Assembly (NCBI GenBank): GCA_015661155.1 | Contig: JACVQK010000001.1 | Location: 88,261-127,497, forward strand | Direction: 5' to 3' | DNA: 39,237 nt | Origin: Dehalococcoidia bacterium | Lineage (GTDB): Bacteria; Chloroflexota; Dehalococcoidia; Lucifugimonadales; UBA2985 | Shown: positions 8,860 through 18,782 of the stretch, piece by piece | Position numbering within the stretch: position 1 is the stretch's first letter | Layout of the letters: each line of letters opens with the position of its first letter | Translations under genes and position numbers: made by a program | Notes under the pieces: model-generated | Database searches by the model: none | What the model was told of the DNA's origin: nothing | Seen by the model: only the letters and a program-made list of their open reading frames with translations

Positions 8860-10098
8860 GTGGCTATAGGGACGGGGCTAAGACAACGGGTCAGGGAGAC
8901 GTTCTCCTCCCTTGCGTTCCCCAACTACCGGCTGCTCTTCTTCGGGCGGCTGGCCTCCAACATGGGCCGTACCATGCGGGTGTTCGCACGCGCCCTGTGG
9001 GTGTTCGAGGCAACCGGTTCACCCTTGAAAATGGGCATTGTCGTCTCCGCCCTCTCCTGGCCCATGCTGTTCATGCCCCTGGTGGGAGGGGTCGTGGCCG
9101 ACCGGATGGATCGGCGGACGCTGCTCCTCTGGACCGAGGGTATCCTAGTGGTGTTGTGGACTGCCACGTCCCTCCTGATCACCATGGGGCTGTTTGAGTG
9201 GTGGTACTTCATCATCACCGCGGTGGCCAGCGGAGTGGTCCAGTCCTTTGGCCGTCCGGGGCATCAGGCCATGATTGCCAACGTGGTAGATAAGGAGCGG
9301 CTGGCCAACGCCGTTGCCCTGGACTCCATCTCCCAGACGTGGCCAAACATCCTTGGGCCGGCGGTGGCAGGAGCGCTGGTGGGGTCTATCGGGACCGGTG
9401 GTCTGTTCTGGCTCACCGCCGCGGGCCAGATTGTCACCTTCATCACCCTGGTCCTCATCCGCTGGACGCCCCAGGAGCAGAAGGCGGCCAGGGAGGGCAT
9501 GGGCCGCAACGCCCTGGAGGCTCTGCGATACCTTCGCGGCGAGAAGGTCGTTATGGCCATGTTTGGCCTGGGGCTGTTCTCAGCCCTCTTCGCAGGCTCC
9601 TTCAGCTTCCTCCTGCCCATCTTTGCCATCGATATCCTGCACGCCGGGAAGGGAGGGCTGGCGGTGCTGATGACCACCTCCGCCCTGGGGGGTGCGGTTG
9701 GCTCCGCGATGGTGCTGTTGGCCAGCAATGCCCGGCGCAACCGGGGTCGCATCCTGATAGGGATGGCGGTGGTGAAGACCGTCATGCTCATCGTTTTCTC
9801 TCAGTCTGGGCTGTTCCCCCTCTCTATGGTGGCCATGTTCGGCCTGGGAGCGGCGCAGATGATGTTCATGACCATCCTGACCATGGCCATGCAGCAACTC
9901 GCTCCGGACCACATGCGGGGCCGCATCATGAGCCTGCGAATCGTCATCATGGGCATCTCTCCCATTGGGGTGCTCATCATGGGCACAGTGGCCGAGGTGC
10001 GGGGGGCGGTGGACACGGTGCTCCTTGGGGGGATCATCTACGGGCTCACCGCCATCATCATCTTCACGGTGGTGCCGACTCTGCGCAGGTTTCAGTAG
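8860..10098 (+). CDS. MFS transporter
   Basis: NYRLLFFGRLASNMGRTMRVFARALWVFEATGSPLKMGIVVS..., VVADRMDRRTLLL (MFS loop 2-3 motif), about 12 TM segments; MFS_3/EntS-like. Confidence 0.9.
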   Translation: MAIGTGLRQRVRETFSSLAFPNYRLLFFGRLASNMGRTMRVFARALWVFEATGSPLKMGIVVSALSWPMLFMPLVGGVVADRMDRRTLLLWTEGILVVLWTATSLLITMGLFEWWYFIITAVASGVVQSFGRPGHQAMIANVVDKERLANAVALDSISQTWPNILGPAVAGALVGSIGTGGLFWLTAAGQIVTFITLVLIRWTPQEQKAAREGMGRNALEALRYLRGEKVVMAMFGLGLFSALFAGSFSFLLPIFAIDILHAGKGGLAVLMTTSALGGAVGSAMVLLASNARRNRGRILIGMAVVKTVMLIVFSQSGLFPLSMVAMFGLGAAQMMFMTILTMAMQQLAPDHMRGRIMSLRIVIMGISPIGVLIMGTVAEVRGAVDTVLLGGIIYGLTAIIIFTVVPTLRRFQ

Positions 10099-10271
10099 CC
10101 CGGCAGGGCGTTGAAAAAGGGGGAGTGCAGAGGGGAGGGCTCCCATCCAGTGGATGGGAATCCCTTTGCCGTGGGTCTGGGCTTGGCCCAGACCCACACC
10201 TCACGAACCGTAGAACACGGTCAGACCAGGGCAGCGGCAGTTGAGTGTGGGTGCAGGGCTCGCCCTGCCTA
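10099..10271. repeat. Composite repeat: partial family A with alternative palindrome, then B1
   Basis: GCAGGGCGTTGAAAAAGGGGGAGTGCAGAGGGG...CCCATCCAGTGGATGGG...CTGGGCTTGGCCCAGACCCACACCTCACGAACCGTAGAACACGGTCAGACC...GTGTGGGTGCAGGGCTCGCCCTGCCTA. Confidence 0.87.
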
Positions 10272-12329
10272 ACGCAGTATCGCCGCGATGTTGCCGCCGT
10301 CCACGGTGGTCACGTTGGCGGTGGTCTTGACCTCCAGCGCCTGGTGTACGAAGGCCTGTGCCACGTCCCTGGGCGTGACCTCCTTGCCCAGCAGGTTGCC
10401 CTCCATGTACTGCCTTTCGCTCACACCCCTTGCGTTGGCTCTTGCGGAGATCATCTCCGGCGTGAGGAGTCCACCGCGCACCCTGTCGGCGTTCACCGCG
10501 TTGGCGCGAATTCCGTCGGCGCCGTGCTCCAGGGCATACTGGCGAACCAGGAGCAGCGTCGCGGCCTTGGGCAGGCCGTAAGGCCCGAACCCCGGGCCCG
10601 GGTTGATGGCCTGCTTGGAGACGTTGAAGAGCAACGTCCCTCCGTTGCCCTGGGCCCGCATGACCCTGACGGCGTTCTGGGCAACGCTCTGGTGGGCAAA
10701 GAAGTTCAGCTCGAAGCTCTTGCGAAGGACATGGGTGGGCACGTCGGCGATCTCGCCTTGCCAGGCGGCGCCCGCGTTGGACACCACCACGTCAACTCCC
10801 CCAAAACGGTGGCATACGGCATCGAAAGCCCCTCGCACAGAGCTTTCCTCTGTGACGTCGCATCGGAGGGCCAGGGCTGCTCCTCCGATGCGACGGCACA
10901 CCTCTCTGGCCCTATCCACGTCGATGTCCAGCACGGCAACCTCTGCGCCCTCCCGGGCGAAGGCCTCCGCGGTGGCAGCGCCGATGGCTCCGCCCCCTCC
11001 CGTGACCAGGGCCACGCAGCCGGCGAAAGGCTTGCCCAGGGATTTGCCCAGCTTCGCCTGCTCCAGAGACCAGTACTCCATGTCGAAGAGGTCGGCCTCG
11101 CTGGCGGACTCGAAGGTGCCGATGGCCTCGGCATCGGTCACAGTCTCCATGGTGCTCTCTGCGATGTCCGCGACTATTGTAGCGTCTCTGGCGTTCCTGC
11201 CGGCCCCGAACAGACCCAGGCCTGGGATCAGGACCACCCGGGGCAAGGGGTCCAGCTCCATCTTGGGCTGCGGCTGGCGGGAGTTGTGACGTTGGAAGTA
11301 GGCGTGGTACCTCTTTTCGAACTCCTCAACCGCCTCCCTCACGGCCTTCTTGAGCTCGACAATGCTGCCGTCCGTGGGCGTGGGGAGAATCAGCGGCCAG
11401 CTCTTGGTCCTGATGGTGTGGTCGGGAGTGGCGACGCCAGCCTGGGAGTAGCGCCGTAGCTCCTCCCCGTTGACGTAGCTGAGTATCCCTGGGCTGGTTC
11501 GGAATTCGAGGATGAAGCGCCCATTGCCGTCGAATGCGGCCTCGTCGCGCAGGGTGAATGCGCCGCGAATCACGGGCGCGACCTCGGCCGCGGGCAGCAC
11601 CACCCTGGGAAGGGACGCCCCAGGGAAGACACTCCTGCGGCCGGCCTTCAGGCGCTCTTCAACCAGGGTGACCATCTCGATCATCCTCTCGTATGCCTGG
11701 TGGGCGGAGTCGCCGAAGGTGAATACGCCGTGTTTCAGCAGTATCAGGGCCTCGACCTGGGGGGCTTCCTCGAACACAGCCGCCGCCTTCTTGGCCAGGT
11801 CGAAGCCGGCCTTGACGTACGGTACGATGCCGGCGCGACGCCGGAACACCTCGCGGCAGAGCTCCTCCCCGTTGGGCTGGTTCGTGAGGCTCAAAATGGC
11901 GGTGGAGTGGGTGTGATCGACGAACTTGTGGGGCAGGAGGGCGTGGAGTAACGTCTCGATGGAGGGTGTGGGGGCCGAGCTGTCCATGAGGTTGGAACGC
12001 TCGAAGTTGACCAGCTCTTCGTCGCTGAGCCGGTCAAGGCGACGCAGCCTGAGCAGCGGCTGGAGCTTCACCGCCGGCAGACCCTCAGGTTCCATGTAAG
12101 CCATATCCCAGCCGCTACCCTTGACGCAGAGGACGTCGTGCTCCTCGCCCAGGATGTCGGTGGCGCTGGTCTTGACCGATGTGTTGCCGCCTCCGTGCAG
12201 GACGAGCCTGGGGTCCTGACCCAGTAGGCGGGTGGTATAGACCCTCAGGGCGATGTCCTCGGGGACGCCCCTCTCGGCCAGTCTGTCGACCACCTCTCTA
12301 GCTTTCGAGTCGGACCAGGAGCTTTTCAT
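10269..12329 (-). CDS. Bifunctional class II aldolase / short-chain dehydrogenase (rhamnulose-1-P aldolase/SDR type)
   Basis: N-terminal aldolase II domain (LVLHGGGNTSVKT, FVDHTHSTAILSLTN, LLKHGVFTFGD) fused to SDR (ALVTGGGGAIGAATAEAFAREGAEVAVLDID, VVSNAGAA, YGLPKAATLLLVRQYA). Confidence 0.92.
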   Translation of the reverse strand: MKSSWSDSKAREVVDRLAERGVPEDIALRVYTTRLLGQDPRLVLHGGGNTSVKTSATDILGEEHDVLCVKGSGWDMAYMEPEGLPAVKLQPLLRLRRLDRLSDEELVNFERSNLMDSSAPTPSIETLLHALLPHKFVDHTHSTAILSLTNQPNGEELCREVFRRRAGIVPYVKAGFDLAKKAAAVFEEAPQVEALILLKHGVFTFGDSAHQAYERMIEMVTLVEERLKAGRRSVFPGASLPRVVLPAAEVAPVIRGAFTLRDEAAFDGNGRFILEFRTSPGILSYVNGEELRRYSQAGVATPDHTIRTKSWPLILPTPTDGSIVELKKAVREAVEEFEKRYHAYFQRHNSRQPQPKMELDPLPRVVLIPGLGLFGAGRNARDATIVADIAESTMETVTDAEAIGTFESASEADLFDMEYWSLEQAKLGKSLGKPFAGCVALVTGGGGAIGAATAEAFAREGAEVAVLDIDVDRAREVCRRIGGAALALRCDVTEESSVRGAFDAVCHRFGGVDVVVSNAGAAWQGEIADVPTHVLRKSFELNFFAHQSVAQNAVRVMRAQGNGGTLLFNVSKQAINPGPGFGPYGLPKAATLLLVRQYALEHGADGIRANAVNADRVRGGLLTPEMISARANARGVSERQYMEGNLLGKEVTPRDVAQAFVHQALEVKTTANVTTVDGGNIAAILR

Positions 12330-12356
12330 CTTTGCGCTCTGGGTAGGGACGGGATA

Positions 12357-12989
12357 CTAGGGGCTGAAGCGGAAGGGCGGGTACTTGTCTGTGGCCAAAA
12401 GGAAGGCGTAGGCCGTAACTCGGTTAGACCAGCGTATCACGCCCACCACAAAGTCGAACAGGGACCGGGGATAGCGAGTGGTAAAGAGTATGGCGAACCA
12501 CGCTCCTATTACTACCGCTACCAGAGCCAGGAACAGAGCTACCAACACCATGTAGTGGGGGATGGCCAGAAGCCACTTCAGTAGAGGGAGCCACCGGTCT
12601 ATGTCCTTCTTCGCATCGGGATAGGGAACCTCTAGGTGGACAGCCTGCTCTTCGTCCGTAGACGGGTATTCGTCTCTCAGCAGGCAGAGGTAGACACCTA
12701 CGCGATTCCCAAACCTCAGGAGGGCAAGGTTCCAATCAAACCACCACCTGGGATACTTCTGGCGAAAGAGGATCATCAAGACAGGGGCAAATAAGACAAT
12801 CCCGCCTACGAATCCTGCTGTAGACTGTGCATCCTTCCTATCATCAAGAGAGCCTGCACTTACCAGCACCAGGACAATGACGATGGGAATGGCCGCTATT
12901 ACCCGAAAGAACGAGGAAAGCCGGTCAAGGGGCCTGTCAGGATAGTCCACCGAGAACTGTAGCGGGTACGGGTCTTGCTGCTGGGCCAT
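12357..12989 (-). CDS. DUF4389-like membrane protein
   Basis: YPLQFSVDYPDRPLDRLSSFFRVIAAIPI, RQKYPRWWFDWNLALLRFGNRVGVYLCLLRDEYPS, LFTTRYPRSLFDFVVGVIRWSNRVTAYAFLLATDKYPPF. Confidence 0.8.
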   Translation of the reverse strand: MAQQQDPYPLQFSVDYPDRPLDRLSSFFRVIAAIPIVIVLVLVSAGSLDDRKDAQSTAGFVGGIVLFAPVLMILFRQKYPRWWFDWNLALLRFGNRVGVYLCLLRDEYPSTDEEQAVHLEVPYPDAKKDIDRWLPLLKWLLAIPHYMVLVALFLALVAVVIGAWFAILFTTRYPRSLFDFVVGVIRWSNRVTAYAFLLATDKYPPFRFSP

Positions 12990-13042
12990 CTACGCTCCTT
13001 GTCCGAGCTACTTGACTATCTTGTCAGCAAGGTCTGCTTATT

Positions 13043-13117
13043 ACACCTCACGAACCGTAGAACATGGTTAGACCAGTGCAGCAACAACTGAATGTGGGTG
13101 CAGGGCTCGCCCTGCTA
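13043..13117. repeat. Family B1 repeat, left-truncated
   Basis: ACACCTCACGAACCGTAGAACATGGTTAGACCAGTGCAGCAACAACTGAATGTGGGTGCAGGGCTCGCCCTGCTA. Confidence 0.87.
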
Positions 13118-13552
13118 GCGGCGTCTGGCCCATATGGTATGGTAGTTCTCCCCCTGGATCACGGCGGAGAGCTCTTCCCTCTCCAGGCGATACACCTCCT
13201 TCAGGACATCGTTACACGCCCGTACCGCCTCTTTGTGTCCTGAGTAGACAAACCGCTCGAGCACCTTGCGCCAGACCCCCAGGTACACCAGGCTTCGCGC
13301 GTACTTGGGCCAGGGCACAACGGTAACGTTTTGAGGCCTGGGTAGATGGGGCCGCAGTCGCCTCAGGGTGCGGAACCTCTCCTCGGGGGAGTTGACCATG
13401 GGCACCAGCTTCACCATGGGAGGGTCCTCTGCCGTGAAGCGGGTGTCAATGAGGATGCTCTTCCGCAGCACAGGGAAGTATATGGATATCACCTCTGCGG
13501 TGTCGATGTTTCTACGCAACTCCCCCATGTCTATGCGAAAATCGCCATCCAT
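13115..13552 (-). CDS. Conserved-looking hypothetical protein (145 aa)
   Basis: Start at MDGDFRIDMGELRRN with SD-like AGGAAGG upstream; no family recognised. ORF track start at 13762 overlaps etfA and is unlikely. Confidence 0.65.
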   Translation of the reverse strand: MDGDFRIDMGELRRNIDTAEVISIYFPVLRKSILIDTRFTAEDPPMVKLVPMVNSPEERFRTLRRLRPHLPRPQNVTVVPWPKYARSLVYLGVWRKVLERFVYSGHKEAVRACNDVLKEVYRLEREELSAVIQGENYHTIWARRR

Positions 13553-13704
13553 ACCCCATCCTTCCTCGCAGGGAACCGCCTGAGTACGGGGGGACTCACG
13601 AATCTGACAGCAAGCCCCCCTCTTCTCAGGGTTTGCGTGAGAGAGCCTTGGGAAAGACCAGCCTCCTTCTACCGGAGTCCGGAGGCCTTGCCCATCCCCC
13701 CGAG

Positions 13705-14706
13705 TTATCCCGCCAGGAGCTCCTTTACCTTCCGGTGAAAGGCGGGGAGAACGTCCTCCCACTTACCCACCACCCCGTACTGGGACAGCTTGAAGACGGG
13801 TGACTCGGCGTCCTTGTTTATGCACACGATGTGCTTGGAGAAGGACACTCCCCCCATGTGCTGGCTTGCCCCCGAAATGCCCACGGCTATGTACAGCTCC
13901 GGGGCTATGGACTTGGCGGTGATGCCAAGCTGAGTGGCCATTTCACAGTACCCCTCGTCGCATGCTCCCCGGGTTGACCCCACAGCCCCCTTCAGGTCTG
14001 CCGCCAGCGCCTCCAGGCTCTTCCAGTTCGCGATGCTCCCCAGTCCCCTTCCTCCACCCACCACAATGCGGGCGTCTTCCAGCCTTATCCCTTTCACCTC
14101 CACGGTGACCCGGTTCACCACCTGGGTCTTGGCAAGGGCAGCATTCAGCTGCACGGCAATGGGGACAACCGCTCCACGGCGGGAGGAATCAGGCTCCAGG
14201 GGCTCCTGGGACTTGGTCTTTACCGAGGCCATCGCGGGCCGGACTGTCCCACAGTCCACCTCGGCCATGGCCTTCGCCCCGTAGGCCGCGCGCGTTGCCA
14301 ACATGCCCCTGGTCTGGGGATCGATGTTGAGCGCCACACAGTCCGTGGCCAGGCCCGTCTTCAGTCTGCAAGCCAGTTTGGGGGCCAGGTCCCGGCCCAT
14401 GTACGTTGCCCCCATGAGCAGTATGCCAGGGGTCAGCTCCGCGCACACCCTCTCCATGGCAGCGGCATAGGACTCGGGCTGGTACGACGCCAGAAGGGAG
14501 TTATCAACGACGTATACCTTGTCTGCTCCCTGGGCAAAGGCCCCTGCCGCCGTAGCGCCAATCCCACTGCCCAGGAACACCGCCAAAAGCTCCTCTCCCC
14601 GGGCATTGGCCAGCTTGCGGCCCACCCCCAGCAGCTCGCCCGTGATGCCTGCAAGCTCTCTTCCAGCTACCTCCCCTACTATCAGCACCCCTGCTCCATT
14701 GGCCAT
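13705..14706 (-). CDS. etfA: Electron transfer flavoprotein alpha subunit
   Basis: VVGGGRGLGSIANWKSLEALAADLKGAVGSTRGACDEGY, YIAVGISGASQHMGGVSFSKHIVCINKDAESPVFKLSQYGVVG is the EtfA FAD-binding signature. Confidence 0.95.
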   Translation of the reverse strand: MANGAGVLIVGEVAGRELAGITGELLGVGRKLANARGEELLAVFLGSGIGATAAGAFAQGADKVYVVDNSLLASYQPESYAAAMERVCAELTPGILLMGATYMGRDLAPKLACRLKTGLATDCVALNIDPQTRGMLATRAAYGAKAMAEVDCGTVRPAMASVKTKSQEPLEPDSSRRGAVVPIAVQLNAALAKTQVVNRVTVEVKGIRLEDARIVVGGGRGLGSIANWKSLEALAADLKGAVGSTRGACDEGYCEMATQLGITAKSIAPELYIAVGISGASQHMGGVSFSKHIVCINKDAESPVFKLSQYGVVGKWEDVLPAFHRKVKELLAG

Positions 14707-14750
14707 GTCTGTTACCTCCTGTTTCCGATAGGCTACTCGAGTACCAGCCC

Positions 14751-14790
14751 TAGCGTGTCGCTGAAAAACCCGTCCTTCAGCAGCCTGCTA
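14751..14790. repeat. Minimal family A derivative (both ends, no core) between etfA and etfB
   Basis: TAGCGTGTCGCTGAAAAACCCGTCCTTCAGCAGCCTGCTA carries both element termini and folds as a hairpin. Confidence 0.6.
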
Positions 14791-15588
14791 GATTATCTTC
14801 AGCTCCCGTAGCTTGAGGGCCAGGTTCTCCCCCGCCTCAGCGGGGGTCTCCCCCTTCAGAACCTCGCATTGCCCGGCCTTCTCTTCCACGTACAGCCGCC
14901 GCACCTTGGTCAAGGCTCCTTTGGCCCCCACCGTGGAGGGGTCTAGCCCCAGGTCCTTGGCACTCCATATCGTGGGCTGTTTCCGCCCCGCGGCCATGAT
15001 ATCCCTCAGCTTGGGATATCGAGCCCTGCCCACCTCGTTGCCCGCGGTGACCAGGGCAGGCATCGGTGCCTCAACGGTCTCGACGGTATCCCCCACGGTG
15101 CGCTCTGCCCGTATCTTGCCGCTCACCGCCTCCAGCTTTCCCACAATGGTGATGCAGGGGATGCCCAGGGACTCCGCGACGTAGGATCCCACCTGTCCGT
15201 TGTCCCAGTCCCCCGCCTGTCTCCCGCACAGGATAAGGTCGTAGCTGCCTATCTTCTTGACAGCAGCGGCCAGGACCCGAGCGGTGGTGAAGGCATCTCC
15301 CCCCTCAAAGGCCGGGTCCTGGAGGAGGATCAGACTATCCGCTCCCATGGCCAGGGGCTTCTTGATCACGTTCATCACCGGGTCGTTGCACAAGCTTACC
15401 GCCGTCACCTCTCCCCCCAAGGCATCCTTCAGGCGAAGGGCCGCCTCCACCGCCAGCTCGTCCAGGAGGCTCACCGCGGGCGAAGAGCCCTGAGGTGGAG
15501 CCACCGTGTTGGTCCGGGTGTCAACTCTGAACTGAGTTGGCGGGATGTCGGGGTCCGGGATCTGTTTGATGAAGACCAGGCATTTCAT
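14788..15588 (-). CDS. etfB: Electron transfer flavoprotein beta subunit
   Basis: MKCLVFIKQIPDP, NPFD-like start, LCGRQAGDWDNGQVGSYVAESLGIPCIT, PALVTAGNEVGRARYPKLRDIMAAGRKQP. Confidence 0.95.
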   Translation of the reverse strand: MKCLVFIKQIPDPDIPPTQFRVDTRTNTVAPPQGSSPAVSLLDELAVEAALRLKDALGGEVTAVSLCNDPVMNVIKKPLAMGADSLILLQDPAFEGGDAFTTARVLAAAVKKIGSYDLILCGRQAGDWDNGQVGSYVAESLGIPCITIVGKLEAVSGKIRAERTVGDTVETVEAPMPALVTAGNEVGRARYPKLRDIMAAGRKQPTIWSAKDLGLDPSTVGAKGALTKVRRLYVEEKAGQCEVLKGETPAEAGENLALKLRELKII

Positions 15589-15662
15589 GCGCACCCCCTA
15601 AATAGCTCGGCTTCCTGTCCAGAAATCGTGACAAATTTACCACGCTCTTCCCATGGTGTCAA

Positions 15663-15740
15663 GGCAGGGCAAGCCCTGCAGGGAAAGGACGGCAGAGGGG
15701 CGCAGCCCCTCTGCACACCCCTTTTCTAGCACCCTGCTAA
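15663..15740. repeat. Partial composite repeat (B-type palindrome plus family A end)
   Basis: GGCAGGGCAAGCCCTGC...CAGAGGGGCGCAGCCCCTCTGCACACCCCTTTTCTAGCACCCTGCTAA. Confidence 0.75.
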
Positions 15741-15745
15741 ATAGC

Positions 15746-17215
15746 CTAACGCGATACCAGACGTTCAATTGCGGCCCTCAGCCGGCGGGTGCACCTGTCC
15801 CGGCCCAGGACGGCCATGGTCTCGAACAGGGGCGGTGCCGCCCTTTGCCCCGTCACCGCCACCCGGATAGCGCCGAAGAGCTGCCCCGTTTTCATCTCCA
15901 ACTCCCCGGCCAGGGGTCTCAGCACATCCTCCAGGGAGGGAGCAGACCAGGCGTCCAGAGCCGCCACTCGCCCCAGCGCCGCCTCCAGGGCCTTCCGGGT
16001 GCTATCCCTGTCCAGACCCTTCTGAACCAGCTCCTCATGGGGATACTCCAGCTCCTCCAGGAAGAAGAAGTCCATTAGCGGGGGGGCATCGGCCAGGGTC
16101 TTGAGGCGCTCCTGCACCAGGGGAGTGATGGCGTGCACGTACTCCCCTGATAGGGGTCGGGACACCGCGGCGGGCAACGCCTCCTCCAGAGTCGGGAGAA
16201 TACGCCCCGCCAGGGCCTCCTGGCTCATCTGGCGGATGTACATCCCGTTCATCCATGCCAGCTTCTCCTGGCTGAAGATGGCGCCCGCCTTGCCAATGCG
16301 CTCTATGGAGAAGTGCCGTATCAGCTCCTCCCGGGGGATTACCTCGGTGTGGTCGTCCAGGGACCACCCCAGGAGGGCCAGGAAGTTGCCCATGGCCTCC
16401 GGGAGATAGCCCGTGTCCCGGTAGTGGAGCACGGATACAGCGCCGTGACGCTTGCTCAGCTTGGAGCGGTCTGGCCCCAGGATGATGGGCAGGTGGGCAA
16501 AGAGGGGCTTCTCATATCCCAGGGCGTCGTACAGGCGAACATGCCTGGGAGTGCTGGAGAGCCACTCATCGGCCCGCATGACGTGGGTTATCTCCATGAG
16601 GTGGTCGTCCACCACGCTGGCCAGGTGATAGGTGGGATACCCGTCGGACTTGAGGATGACGAAGTCATCCTGGGTCTCATTGGCAAAGGTCACCTCTCCT
16701 CTTATGAGGTCGTCGAAGGGGGTCTGCCCATCCAGGGGCATCTTGAACCGCACCACCGGCGGGATACCCTGGGCCTTTGCCCTAGCGCGCTCCCCCTCAT
16801 CGAGATGGCGGCACCGCCGGTCGTATCCGGTGGGCTGCTTGCGACGCGTCTGCTCCTCTCGCATCTCCTGGAGACGTTGAGGAGAGCAGTAGCAGTGGTA
16901 GGCATCTCCTCCCTCCACCAGCTTCCGGGCCGCCTCTTCATACAGCTTCAGGCGCTGGGACTGCACGTAGGGGCCGTAAGGGCCGCCCACCTCGGGGCCT
17001 TCGTCCCAGTCCAGTCCAAGCCATCGAAGGGAAGCGAGGATGGCTTCCAGGGCCCCTTCCACCTTACGGGCTACGTCGGTGTCCTCAATGCGGAGGATAA
17101 AGACCCCCCCCATGTGCCGGGCGTAGAGCCAGTTGAACAGGGCGGTGCGGATATTGCCCACGTGGGGCTCCCCCGTGGGGCTGGGAGCGAAACGCACTCT
17201 CACCTGCCTTGCCAT
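15746..17215 (-). CDS. gltX: Glutamyl-tRNA synthetase
   Basis: VRVRFAPSPTGEPHVGNIRTALFNWLYAR, FILRIEDTD, class I KMSKS-like LSKRHG. Confidence 0.97.
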   Translation of the reverse strand: MARQVRVRFAPSPTGEPHVGNIRTALFNWLYARHMGGVFILRIEDTDVARKVEGALEAILASLRWLGLDWDEGPEVGGPYGPYVQSQRLKLYEEAARKLVEGGDAYHCYCSPQRLQEMREEQTRRKQPTGYDRRCRHLDEGERARAKAQGIPPVVRFKMPLDGQTPFDDLIRGEVTFANETQDDFVILKSDGYPTYHLASVVDDHLMEITHVMRADEWLSSTPRHVRLYDALGYEKPLFAHLPIILGPDRSKLSKRHGAVSVLHYRDTGYLPEAMGNFLALLGWSLDDHTEVIPREELIRHFSIERIGKAGAIFSQEKLAWMNGMYIRQMSQEALAGRILPTLEEALPAAVSRPLSGEYVHAITPLVQERLKTLADAPPLMDFFFLEELEYPHEELVQKGLDRDSTRKALEAALGRVAALDAWSAPSLEDVLRPLAGELEMKTGQLFGAIRVAVTGQRAAPPLFETMAVLGRDRCTRRLRAAIERLVSR

Positions 17216-17220
17216 GTCCC

Positions 17221-18174
17221 CTAGAACCCTCCCACAAGCTGATGGGGCCCTTTCCCAAGCGGGAGCGCAGCTCTATCTCCCCGCAGCCGGGCAAGAACCT
17301 CCTCCAGGTCCACGGCCAAGGGAGAGGTGAACTCCGTATACACCCCGCTGCTGGGCAGTCGGAACCCCAGGAGATGGGCGTGGAGAAACTGGCGGGCCAG
17401 GCGGGGGTCTTTCCCCCCATAGAGGGAGTCTCCTGCCAGGGGGTATCCCAGCGAGGAGAGGTGCACCCGTATCTGGTGGGTCCTGCCCGTTTTGGGAGAC
17501 GCCTCCACCAGGGTGTAAGGGGGCAGCCTCTCCAGGGTCCGATAGAGGGTCTCTGCCTCACGCCCTCTCTCGACCACAGCCATCCGCTTGCGGTTCCGGG
17601 GGTCTCTCCCGATGCTCCCCAGGATGACTCCCTCCGGCGGAGCAAGGGTACCTTTGACCAGGGCCAGATACACCTTGCGAATGGCTCTCTCCTCCATCTG
17701 CCGCGAGACGTAGCGATGGGCCTGGGAGCTCTTGGCCACCACCATAAGACCGGAGGTGTCCTTGTCCAGCCTGTGCACTATCCCTGGCCTGAGCTCCTCC
17801 CCCACTCCCTTGAGGTCTGGCAGGCGGGAGAGAAGGGCGTTCACCAGGGTTCCCAGGGGATGGCCCGGAGCCGGGTGAACGACCATACCCGCGGGCTTAT
17901 CCACCACCAGCACGTCCTCATCCTCATGGATCACCGTAAGAGGTATATCCTCCGGGGTCAAGGTAGTGGGTAGAGGTGGAGGGACTACCACCTCCACCAG
18001 CTCTCCTCCCTTGAGTCTATAAGAGGCCCTGGCGACGGTGCCATCCACTGTCACCAGGCCCCTTGCCACCAGGCCAGCGACCTGGGAGCGAGACATATCC
18101 TCTTCCCTGAGAGCGAGGAACTTGTCCAGGCGCTCGCCACGGAGGTCAGCCACTACTCTGCGCACCTCTCTCAT
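17221..18174 (-). CDS. rluD: RluD-type 23S rRNA pseudouridine synthase
   Basis: S4 domain followed by VVHPAPGHPLGTLVNALL, GIVHRLDKDTSGLMVVAKS, SPKTGRTHQIRVHLSSLGYPLAGDSLYGG. Confidence 0.92.
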   Translation of the reverse strand: MREVRRVVADLRGERLDKFLALREEDMSRSQVAGLVARGLVTVDGTVARASYRLKGGELVEVVVPPPLPTTLTPEDIPLTVIHEDEDVLVVDKPAGMVVHPAPGHPLGTLVNALLSRLPDLKGVGEELRPGIVHRLDKDTSGLMVVAKSSQAHRYVSRQMEERAIRKVYLALVKGTLAPPEGVILGSIGRDPRNRKRMAVVERGREAETLYRTLERLPPYTLVEASPKTGRTHQIRVHLSSLGYPLAGDSLYGGKDPRLARQFLHAHLLGFRLPSSGVYTEFTSPLAVDLEEVLARLRGDRAALPLGKGPHQLVGGF

Positions 18175-18782
18175 GGACTCCTATCCCCGTCTGAAACGGT
18201 ATCTCTCGCCCCGGATGCGCTCTCCGCTCCAGAACCTGGTGGGCTTTGCTCTCCGGCCATCTCCGCACCCGGGGCAGCCCTCTCCTTGGCGGATACGATG
18301 ATCCAGAGAAGAGTGGCCAGCCCCACCATGATAGCGGAGTCGGCCAGGTTGAACACGGGCCACCACCCCACGTAGATGAAGTCTGTCACGTGGCCGAGGC
18401 GTACCCGGTCCACCAGGTTGCCCAAAGCGCCTCCCAGCTGAAGTCCCAGACTTATGTGAAGAAGGACACCGCTGGCGTGATGAGTGCGATAGAAGAGCAG
18501 CAACGCCCCAATGCCCACAAGGGAGGCGGCGATGAGGAAAAGGGTCTGATTGGGGAAGAAACCAAGGGCGCTGCCCGTGTTGGTAACGTAAGTGAGGCGG
18601 AACACACCGGACTCCGGCACCGACTGCCCAGGAATCAGGGCCAGCCTCACCATCCCCTTGCTCACCTGGTCAGCCGCCAGGGTGGCAATGAGGATGAACA
18701 ACGACATCATGCCTGCTACTCTCCGGGAGCGGCCCGTAGCTGGCTGTGAGCTTTCCATAGCGTCTGAAGCGCGGCGAGACAT
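18171..18782 (-). CDS. lspA: Signal peptidase II (lipoprotein)
   Basis: AADQVSKG, TNTGSALGF, LGGALGNLVDRVRLGHVTDFI, FNLADSAI; ATGA overlap with rluD. Confidence 0.93.
   Translation of the reverse strand: MSRRASDAMESSQPATGRSRRVAGMMSLFILIATLAADQVSKGMVRLALIPGQSVPESGVFRLTYVTNTGSALGFFPNQTLFLIAASLVGIGALLLFYRTHHASGVLLHISLGLQLGGALGNLVDRVRLGHVTDFIYVGWWPVFNLADSAIMVGLATLLWIIVSAKERAAPGAEMAGEQSPPGSGAESASGARDTVSDGDRSP

Noticed and set aside
10245-11459. 404 aa plus-strand ORF over the aldolase/SDR gene
   Set aside because: Antisense shadow of the recognised fusion enzyme; start region is a B1 repeat (MWVQGSPCL).
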